From NCBI GenBank assembly GCA_018064575.1, contig JAGHUZ010000279.1, forward strand, positions 1 through 5,313: a stretch of DNA of 5,313 nucleotides. Reading direction: 5' to 3'. The notes under the pieces are model-generated. The model saw only the letters and a list, made by a program, of their open reading frames with translations, was not told where the DNA came from and did not search any database. Below are positions 1 to 5,313 of the stretch, in pieces. The position numbers and the translations under genes are program-made. The DNA is from Candidatus Minthomonas equi (lineage in GTDB: Bacteria > Bacteroidota > Bacteroidia > Bacteroidales > UBA932). How positions within the stretch are numbered: position 1 is the stretch's first letter; each line of letters begins with the position of its first letter.

Positions 1-1
1 G

Positions 2-82
2 GGCGACAGCGCACTCGACATTACCAACGAAGTTCTCGAAGGTCTCAACAACGAATATATAGCCACCAGAAACAATAAATAG
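2..82 (+). CDS. C-terminal end of a probable OmpH/Skp-family periplasmic chaperone (5' truncated)
   Basis: Only the last 26 codons and a TAG stop (80-82) lie in the window; the start is off the left edge. The frame is open from base 2 and contains the stretch [17 protein letters not shown] recognise this as the usual end of Bacteroidetes OmpH (Skp-like) proteins, which commonly finish with a 'LDIT(D/E)EV(I/L)xGLNxxY' type segment after the coiled-coil body. Family members are small secreted chaperones that hold unfolded outer-membrane proteins in the periplasm. The other two forward frames also reach stops near here, so frame choice rests on this similarity and on the close fit to the next gene: only 17 bases separate its stop from the purC ATG. 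The diagnostic parts (signal peptide, helical arms) are outside the window, so the identity is tentative; another short envelope protein is possible. Confidence 0.5.
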   Translation, partial: GDSALDITNEVLEGLNNEYIATRNNK

Positions 83-99
83 TTTATTATTCAGAAATA

Positions 100-1056
100 A
101 TGAACGCCATAACTTCCACGAATTTTCATTTCGGCAGACAGACTGGGAAATACGAAGGAAAAGTCCGCGACGTATATTTCATAGACGATAAATATATCGT
201 AATGATAGCGACTGACCGCATTTCCGCCTTTGACGTAATCCTCCCCAAAGGGATAACATATAAAGGACAGGTACTTAATCAAATCGCGTCAATGTTTCTG
301 GACAAGACGAGCGACATAGTTCCGAATTGGAAGATAGCCTCCCCCGACCCGATGGTAACTGTCGGCTACAAATGTCAGGGACTTCCTGTAGAAATGATAG
401 TCAGAGGGTATCTTACCGGCAGTGCTTGGAGAGCATACAAGGCAGGCGCCCGCCAGATATGCGGAGTTCCGGTTCCAGATGGAATGAAGGAACACCAAAA
501 ATTCGACACACCCATCATCACTCCTACCACAAAGGCGGAAATAGGCACTCACGATGAGGATATTTCCAGAGAAGAGATTATCGCACGGGGTATCATCCCT
601 GAAACAGATTATAAAAAGATGGAAGAGTACGCCCTCGCCCTCTTTGAGAGAGGTTCACGCATCGCCGCGGAGAGAGGACTTATTCTGGTCGACACCAAAT
701 ATGAATTCGGACGTCGTCAAGACGGAGAAATCATACTCATAGACGAGATTCATACCCCGGATTCCTCCAGGTATTTCTATTCTGACGGTTATCAGGAAAA
801 ATTCAATAAGGGAGAACAGCAGAAACAACTCTCCAAGGAATTTGTTCGTGAATGGCTGATGGAAAACGGTTTTCAGGGAAAAGAGGGGGAGCAGGTTCCC
901 GAAATGACAGCCGACAGGGTTAAAATCATCTCTGATCGCTATATTGAACTGTTCGAAAACATCACAGGACAGAAATTCGAGCCCGCCCCATATACTGACG
1001 ATGTATATGAACGAATCGAAACCAATGTTTCGAATATGCTTGCAAGACTGCCTTAA
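100..1056 (+). CDS. purC: Phosphoribosylaminoimidazole-succinocarboxamide synthase (SAICAR synthetase)
   Basis: Cytoplasmic enzyme of de novo purine synthesis. It joins CAIR and L-aspartate, with ATP hydrolysis, to give SAICAR. The 318-residue product shows the family landmarks in order: the nucleotide-binding loop GKVRDVY (20-26), DRISAFD (39-45), the [14 protein letters not shown] segment (48-61), the [16 protein letters not shown] block (98-113), [13 protein letters not shown] (141-153, the substrate-binding 'T..K....D' region), the helix around [21 protein letters not shown] (184-204), and [12 protein letters not shown] (214-225) with the conserved acidic and Ser/Arg residues. The protein is longer than the roughly 240-residue E. 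coli type and matches the long form found in Bacteroidetes and, in layout, yeast Ade1. The ATG at 100 puts GKVRDVY at the usual distance from the N-terminus. No Shine-Dalgarno is visible; the leader 83-99 is A/T-rich. It lies 17 bases after the upstream gene and 6 bases before the next, so it is probably transcribed with both. All blocks are intact. Confidence 0.97.
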   Translation: MNAITSTNFHFGRQTGKYEGKVRDVYFIDDKYIVMIATDRISAFDVILPKGITYKGQVLNQIASMFLDKTSDIVPNWKIASPDPMVTVGYKCQGLPVEMIVRGYLTGSAWRAYKAGARQICGVPVPDGMKEHQKFDTPIITPTTKAEIGTHDEDISREEIIARGIIPETDYKKMEEYALALFERGSRIAAERGLILVDTKYEFGRRQDGEIILIDEIHTPDSSRYFYSDGYQEKFNKGEQQKQLSKEFVREWLMENGFQGKEGEQVPEMTADRVKIISDRYIELFENITGQKFEPAPYTDDVYERIETNVSNMLARLP

Positions 1057-1062
1057 TCTGTT

Positions 1063-2922
1063 ATGAAGAGATTCTTCACATTACTTATATCTGTGCTGAT
1101 ACTGGTACCCGCCCAAGTATCGGCACAGAATTCTTTATCAGAAGAAGTTACCATCTCCAAAGACAAAGTCAGGATAGACGGAGTCATTTACTATGTCCAC
1201 TTCATAAAAGAAGGACAGACACTCCTTTCGATTTCCAAAGCCTACGATATTCCGATAAGTGCCATTCAGGAAAAAAATCCTTCCTCCAAAAACGGATTGA
1301 AGCCCGGAGTTTTTCTGTATATCCCCACAGAATACACTCCTTCACATCAAGAATCGGAGGATACCGTTTCCCCGCAGACAGACTCCCGGGAAAAGACAGC
1401 ATTCTGGAAAAAAAACACTGCTGACAAAATTAAAAAGGTGACCCGGGACAAAGAGACCAAGGGTAAGGATTCCAAAGACAAGGATTCCCAGTCAGAATAT
1501 AAATTCAGATACAAACGGGGCAGCAGTTCCGAAACTACTGCTACTGCTTCTGCTTCTGTCTCTGCTTCCGTTGCCGCGACTGTGGAAAAACCGATAAATA
1601 AAAAGGAGAACAACGAAAAAAACGACTCACGGAAAAAGACCGCAAAAAGAACAGACAAAACAAGGGACGATATGGAGACGGACCAGGACAATGAGCAGGA
1701 AGATATTGACCCGGATATAGCATACAAGACGAATAAACCGGTCAAGGAAGAGCCTTCGACACCGACAGTTTCCATTGCAGTTTCTTCATCGGATAGAAAA
1801 GAAATCATAAACAGTTCCGCATCCATCGATTCCGACCTGTATGAAGGAAAAGATATAACCAATACCATATCCATTGTAATTCCTTTCGGGAAATCGGCAC
1901 GATACGGTTCATCCGAAGTGAATCAGAGTGACTTCTATTCCGGAGTACTTCTGGCACTATACAAGTTAAGGGAAGAAGAACGCTTCAAGAAGTATTCTAT
2001 TCAAGTAATCGATCTCGACAAATGGGATTCCACTCAGGAAATGCTCGCCGGAAGTGCTATATCCGGGAGTGATCTCATCATAGGTCCCATTTCCCTGCAG
2101 GATGCGGAACCGGTCGCCGAGTTCGCCAAAGAAAATCATATCCCGATGGTATCTCCACTGGATATCCGCACATCTTCTCTGGCGGAAGGAAATCCTTATC
2201 TGTTCATTTTTCCATCATCTCCAGACGCAGTCCACAAAAGACTGATTCAAAGATTCACGAACTGCAGTCAGGAAGAAAATTTGATAATCATCACAGAAAA
2301 AGACAAGACTCCGACACGCATCGCCACTATGGCCATATCCGCACTGGACAGTATAGGAATCAAATACAGGAACTATTCCTATGCCATTCTCCAGAATCAG
2401 CGTGTCATTTCCGAGTTAAAATCGATGATACCGGAAGACAATCCCTCTCCGGCCCGCATTCTCGTGGCTTCAGAAAACGAAGCTTTCGTATCCGATGCAC
2501 TCAGCAACCTTAATGTCCTCGTAACTACAGGCAAGCGGAATATTTCCGTTTTCGGCCTTCCAAAATGGAGAAACTTCAGCACCATTCAATTGGAATACCT
2601 GCATCACCTGAATACCCATATCAGTCTCAGCTATCATCTGGATTACAACTCCGAAGAGACTATGGATATGACCAACCGATTCGAAGAGGTATTCCATACC
2701 TCACCCACCCCATTCGCCTATCAAGGGTATGATATCACGAAATTCTTCATCGAAATGATGGAAACCTACGGTCCGTCATTTCCCGAGGAAATTATGGACG
2801 TCAAATACCAGCTCATCCAGTCTGACATTGAGTTCAGGCATTTAAACAGGGATGGAGGTTTCTACAACTCCTCCGTCAGGGATATAACGTACCTCCCCGA
2901 CTGGTCCATCGAGTGTGAATAA
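1063..2922 (+). CDS. Secreted LysM and PBP1-fold (periplasmic-binding-like) protein of unknown function
   Basis: This 619-residue protein has four visible parts. (1) A Sec signal peptide, residues 1-21: positive start MKR, hydrophobic core, and a VSA|Q cleavage site. There is no lipobox cysteine. (2) A single LysM domain at about 44-88, with the pattern YYVHFIKEGQTLLSISKAY, an N72-P73 pair and a final LKPGVFLYIP; LysM binds the GlcNAc backbone of peptidoglycan. (3) A roughly 175-residue Lys/Asp/Glu/Ser/Thr-rich linker (about 91-265), presumably disordered, including an Ala/Ser/Thr/Val tract at 159-173. (4) A type-1 periplasmic-binding fold from about 267 to the end, with ISIVIPFG (269-276), SDLIIGPIS (336-344), HIPMVSPLD (359-367), FGLPKW (497-502) and FAYQGYDITKFF (551-562). 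The domain order matches Bacteroidales proteins usually named 'PBP1 and LysM peptidoglycan-binding domain-containing'. By fold analogy with LpoA, a wall-bound regulator role is conceivable, but this is inference; a ligand sensor is equally possible. Translation starts 6 bases after purC, suggesting coupling. Confidence 0.88.
   Translation: MKRFFTLLISVLILVPAQVSAQNSLSEEVTISKDKVRIDGVIYYVHFIKEGQTLLSISKAYDIPISAIQEKNPSSKNGLKPGVFLYIPTEYTPSHQESEDTVSPQTDSREKTAFWKKNTADKIKKVTRDKETKGKDSKDKDSQSEYKFRYKRGSSSETTATASASVSASVAATVEKPINKKENNEKNDSRKKTAKRTDKTRDDMETDQDNEQEDIDPDIAYKTNKPVKEEPSTPTVSIAVSSSDRKEIINSSASIDSDLYEGKDITNTISIVIPFGKSARYGSSEVNQSDFYSGVLLALYKLREEERFKKYSIQVIDLDKWDSTQEMLAGSAISGSDLIIGPISLQDAEPVAEFAKENHIPMVSPLDIRTSSLAEGNPYLFIFPSSPDAVHKRLIQRFTNCSQEENLIIITEKDKTPTRIATMAISALDSIGIKYRNYSYAILQNQRVISELKSMIPEDNPSPARILVASENEAFVSDALSNLNVLVTTGKRNISVFGLPKWRNFSTIQLEYLHHLNTHISLSYHLDYNSEETMDMTNRFEEVFHTSPTPFAYQGYDITKFFIEMMETYGPSFPEEIMDVKYQLIQSDIEFRHLNRDGGFYNSSVRDITYLPDWSIECE
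1534..1572 (+). repeat. Imperfect GCT/TCT triplet tract inside the linker of the LysM/PBP1 gene
   Basis: The stretch is built from near-repeats of ACT-GCT and GCT-TCT, with interruptions (GTC, TCC, GTT), and encodes alternating Thr/Ala then Ser/Ala/Val at residues 158-170. It is in frame, so gain or loss of units would change only linker length. Nearby at 1465-1473 and 1480-1488 there is also a 9-base direct repeat (AAGGATTCC), giving a repeated Lys-Asp-Ser. These are short and imperfect; they point to a linker evolving by slippage or duplication rather than to a dedicated switch. Confidence 0.55.
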
Positions 2923-2927
2923 CGTTG

Positions 2928-2969
2928 AACAAATAAAGAAAGCGGCGTGAGCCGCTTTCTTTATTTGTT
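2928..2969. terminator. Bidirectional rho-independent terminator between convergent operons
   Basis: Two 19-base arms (2928-2946 and 2951-2969) are perfectly complementary around a four-base GTGA loop (2947-2950), which reads as a GNRA-type tetraloop in the + strand RNA. The stem next to the loop is G/C-rich (AGCGGC/GCCGCT) and the outer part is A on the left and T on the right. Each strand's transcript therefore has a strong hairpin core followed by a T-rich run, the arrangement of a two-way terminator. It begins 6 bases after the stop of the LysM/PBP1 gene (2920-2922). The right arm includes nagB's last two sense codons and its stop (2961-2969), so on the minus strand the hairpin starts inside the coding sequence. 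Termination activity is inferred from structure only. Confidence 0.9.
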
Positions 2970-3746
2970 TTCTATATCCTTGAAATACTTGTACGTACCT
3001 ACTTTCAACTCGCAGCAGGAAGCTTCATCACACACGATTATACCCCTCGGATGCATCTGCAGTACACTGATGGTCCACATATGGCATACCGGTTCTTCCA
3101 CTGCGTGGCGCAGAGCGCGGGCCTTGTTATGACCGTTCACGAGAATCATCACCTCCTCTGAATCCATAACCGTACCGATTCCGACAGTCATAGCCTTCTT
3201 GGGAACTTTATTGACATCATTGTCGAAGAATCTGGAATTGGCGATAATGGTATCTGTAGTAAGTGCCTTCACCCTCGTTCTGGAGCTGAGTGAAGACCCC
3301 GGTTCATTGAATGCAAGATGCCCGTCAGGCCCTATACCACCCATAAACAGATTGATTTTTCCATATGAAGCGATGGCCTTTTCATAGTTTTCACATTCTT
3401 TCTGAAGATCAGGCGCGTTTCCGTTAAGAATGTGGATATTCTCCTCCTTGATATCGATGAACTTGAAGAAATTGTTCCACATAAATGAATGATAACTTTC
3501 AGGATGGTCTTCAGGTATTCCTACATATTCATCCATATTGAAAGTAACCACGTTTTTGAAAGACACTTTGCCGGTTTCATAAAGTTTTACAAGTTCACGA
3601 TATGTACCGATAGGAGTCGAACCGGTGGGAAGACCGAGTACGAAAGGTTTTTCGGGTGTCGGGTGAAATGAGTTGATTCTTTCAGCTATATAAGAAGCAG
3701 CCCATACCGACATTTCCTTTGAGGATGGTTCAATTATAAGTCGCAT
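2961..3746 (-). CDS. nagB: Glucosamine-6-phosphate deaminase
   Basis: Converts glucosamine 6-phosphate to fructose 6-phosphate and ammonia, feeding amino sugars from peptidoglycan, chitin or host glycans into glycolysis. The 261-residue product aligns without shift to E. coli NagB (266 residues). It has the phosphate loop [13 protein letters not shown] (37-49), NMDEY with catalytic D72, and the [17 protein letters not shown] block (136-152) carrying D141, H143 and E148. The residues I recall as the GlcNAc-6-phosphate allosteric site in E. coli (S151, S152, R158, K160 and Y254) are present at the same numbers, so an allosterically activated enzyme is plausible. The C-terminus is about five residues shorter than in E. 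coli. The ATG at 3744-3746 gives the typical MRLII start. It overlaps the end of recN by 13 bases, has no Shine-Dalgarno in the A/T-rich upstream sequence, and shows no obvious promoter of its own, so it is probably read from the recN transcript. The last codons lie in the terminator hairpin. Confidence 0.97.
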   Translation of the reverse strand: MRLIIEPSSKEMSVWAASYIAERINSFHPTPEKPFVLGLPTGSTPIGTYRELVKLYETGKVSFKNVVTFNMDEYVGIPEDHPESYHSFMWNNFFKFIDIKEENIHILNGNAPDLQKECENYEKAIASYGKINLFMGGIGPDGHLAFNEPGSSLSSRTRVKALTTDTIIANSRFFDNDVNKVPKKAMTVGIGTVMDSEEVMILVNGHNKARALRHAVEEPVCHMWTISVLQMHPRGIIVCDEASCCELKVGTYKYFKDIENK

Positions 3747-5313
3747 AGCAGTAATTTAATTATTAATTGTCGTTTGTTTTCATTAATCAATGTTCTGGCA
3801 TTTTCCAAAGCGGCATCACTCAAGGTATCCCCGCTGAGCATTCTGGCCACTTCCAACACCCTTTCATCCCCGGAAAGACGACGGATTTCCGTCCTTGACT
3901 CTCCGTCCGAACTATTTTTCTCTATCAGGAAATGTGTTCCGTTCTGACTGGCTATCTGAGGAAGATGCGTAATGGCGAATATCTGCATCGTTTTACCCAT
4001 CCCGGCTATCAATTTTCCCATTCTGTCAGCCATACGCCCGGAAACACCGGTATCGATTTCGTCAAATATCATAGTCGGCAGGGATGAATATTCAGAAAAA
4101 ACCTTCTTGAACGAAAGCATAACACGGGAGAGTTCTCCACCCGATGCCACTTTGGAAAGTTCTCCTGGGTTCATTCCCTGATTAGCCGAAAACAAGTATA
4201 TCACTTCATCCATACCTGTCGGGCCAGGATTCTCCTTATCCGTAAATGAGACTTCAAAAACAGCGTCTGGCATTTCCAAAGAACGGATACATTCCTGAAG
4301 TTCGGAAGAAAACCTGACGGAGGCATTTCTCCTGCAAATGGAAAGTTCCGAAGCCGTCTTCCTCACTTCATCCTGCAGAACAGCGACTTCTTCCTCCAAT
4401 TCCTTCAGCCTGAACTCATCATCTTCTTCTGAGGAAAGGGTCTTTTCCAGAGAATCCCTTATATCTATCAACTCCGCTACTGAAGAAACATCGTTCTTTT
4501 TCAGCAGACCGTACAATGTATCAAGCCTTTCCTCTACTTGAGAAAGCCGTTGGGGAGATACAGTAACTGTCTCACTCATAGAATCCAGTTCCGAACTGAT
4601 ATCCTCTATTTCTATTCTGGCTTCGGACAGTCTCCTTATCAGCTCGGAAGAGGCGGGAAGATATTTTTCAATTCTGGAGAGAGATGAAGCCGCATTCTTT
4701 AAAGACTGCGTGACAGAATAAGAATCGTTCTCCAACGCATTCTCTGAATTCATCAGTTCGGACATAATGGTCTCGGCATTGGAGAGTATTTTCTGTTCCT
4801 CCTCCAATTCTTCCAATTCACCTTCCCGCAGCGATGCCGAAGAAAGTCTGTCGTACTGGAATTGACGGAAATCCCTGTCACGGGATGCCGAAGCGATACT
4901 ATCCTTCAAGTCAGACAGAGCCTTCTTTCTTTCCTGGTATTTATTCCAAACAGCAGAATAAGCTTCCATAAGTCCGGCATTGGCGCTGAAATCATCGAGA
5001 AGGCGCAATTGATACTCCGCATTATCGAGAAATCGGGATTGATGCTGCTCGTGAATGTCGATAAGGGAAGATGAAAGTTCCGCCATATCCGACAGCGTCA
5101 TCGGTTCATCATTCAGAAATGCCCTGGAACGGCCTGCCGGATTGATTACTCTCCTCAGAATAGTGTCCTTACCATCCATTTCAAATACACCTTCCACGAC
5201 ACAGTTCCGCGAACTGTCACGAATGACAGTCGCGTCCGCCTTTTTCCCCATCAGCAGGGACAAGGCTCCGAGCATAATGGATTTGCCTGCACCGGTTTCA
5301 CCCGTAATTATCA
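3734..5313 (-). CDS. recN: DNA repair protein RecN (SMC-like ATPase), 5' end outside the window
   Basis: RecN is a cytoplasmic SMC-family ATPase acting in recombinational repair of double-strand breaks. The frame is open to the right edge, giving 525 visible residues. The ATG at 5273-5275 is internal, because the codons before it encode the first 12 visible residues, which include the Walker A loop GETGAGKS (visible residues 4-11). The true start should lie about 25-30 codons upstream, for a total near 550, normal for the family. Other landmarks are IDIHEQHQ (84-91, a RecN-type conserved segment), a Glu/Ser/Lys-rich coiled-coil region (about 117-342), the ABC signature SGGELSR (390-396), Walker [11 protein letters not shown] with D417 and E418 (413-422), and the switch histidine in AITHLPQ (H449). 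All ATPase motifs are intact. The C-terminus continues past the usual ALENARTLI end as a short tail finishing in hydrophobic [10 protein letters not shown], read through A/T-rich sequence into the first codons of nagB. Confidence 0.96.
   Translation of the reverse strand, partial: IITGETGAGKSIMLGALSLLMGKKADATVIRDSSRNCVVEGVFEMDGKDTILRRVINPAGRSRAFLNDEPMTLSDMAELSSSLIDIHEQHQSRFLDNAEYQLRLLDDFSANAGLMEAYSAVWNKYQERKKALSDLKDSIASASRDRDFRQFQYDRLSSASLREGELEELEEEQKILSNAETIMSELMNSENALENDSYSVTQSLKNAASSLSRIEKYLPASSELIRRLSEARIEIEDISSELDSMSETVTVSPQRLSQVEERLDTLYGLLKKNDVSSVAELIDIRDSLEKTLSSEEDDEFRLKELEEEVAVLQDEVRKTASELSICRRNASVRFSSELQECIRSLEMPDAVFEVSFTDKENPGPTGMDEVIYLFSANQGMNPGELSKVASGGELSRVMLSFKKVFSEYSSLPTMIFDEIDTGVSGRMADRMGKLIAGMGKTMQIFAITHLPQIASQNGTHFLIEKNSSDGESRTEIRRLSGDERVLEVARMLSGDTLSDAALENARTLINENKRQLIIKLLLCDL

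Noticed and set aside
83..99. Possible promoter or ribosome-binding site ahead of purC
   Set aside because: The 17-base gap is A/T-rich but contains neither a Shine-Dalgarno nor a Bacteroidetes TTTG...TAnnTTTG promoter pattern; it is more simply an intra-operon spacer.
289..552. Minus-strand open frame of 87 codons and a plus-strand frame at 327-557
   Set aside because: Both lie within purC in other frames and have no recognisable domains; purC has every conserved block in this stretch.
1347..1874. A 175-codon open frame on the minus strand opposite the LysM/PBP1 linker
   Set aside because: It is the shadow of the biased linker: its Ser/Leu/Val/Phe-rich product mirrors the Lys/Glu/Asp/Ser codons on the other strand. 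It shows no domain and lies wholly inside a well-supported gene.
3734..5275. Treating recN as complete with its start at the ATG at 5275
   Set aside because: The codons before this ATG continue in frame and encode the Walker A loop GETGAGKS, so the ATG is internal and the gene runs off the right edge.
1..5313. CRISPR arrays, tRNA or rRNA genes, insertion sequences, defence or phage genes
   Set aside because: No spaced direct repeats, transposase-like frames or RNA-gene patterns were seen by eye; nearly all bases are covered by four housekeeping or envelope genes and one gene end.

Overview
The window reads as an ordinary chromosomal segment of a Bacteroidota bacterium, most likely of the order Bacteroidales. 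This rests on four things. PurC is of the long (about 310-320 residue) type. There is a secreted LysM plus PBP1-fold protein of a kind I know mainly from Bacteroidales. RecN resembles Bacteroidetes versions. The three visible gene starts lack a Shine-Dalgarno sequence and sit behind A/T-rich leaders. Genus-level assignment is not possible from this sequence.

Layout, left to right. On the + strand are the last 26 codons of a gene that looks like an OmpH/Skp-family periplasmic chaperone (2-82). After 17 bases comes purC (100-1056), and after a further 6 bases a 619-residue exported protein with a LysM domain, a long charged low-complexity linker and a C-terminal periplasmic-binding-protein-like domain (1063-2922). 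These three are packed as one probable operon. A perfect 19-bp inverted repeat with a four-base loop (2928-2969) closes the operon. It also serves the convergent minus-strand genes, so it is probably a bidirectional terminator, and its right arm contains the last two codons and stop of nagB. On the minus strand, recN (3734 to beyond the right edge) is followed by nagB (2961-3746). The two reading frames overlap by 13 bases, so they are very likely co-transcribed, recN first.

Functionally the segment is housekeeping: purine biosynthesis (PurC), amino-sugar catabolism (NagB), recombinational repair (RecN), and envelope biogenesis or maintenance (OmpH-like tail, LysM/PBP1 protein). I see no mobile element, CRISPR array, tRNA or rRNA, and no new system I can defend. 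The items most worth a second look are the LysM-linker-PBP1 protein of unknown function, the recN/nagB overlap with its hydrophobic RecN tail, and the terminator that overlaps a coding end.
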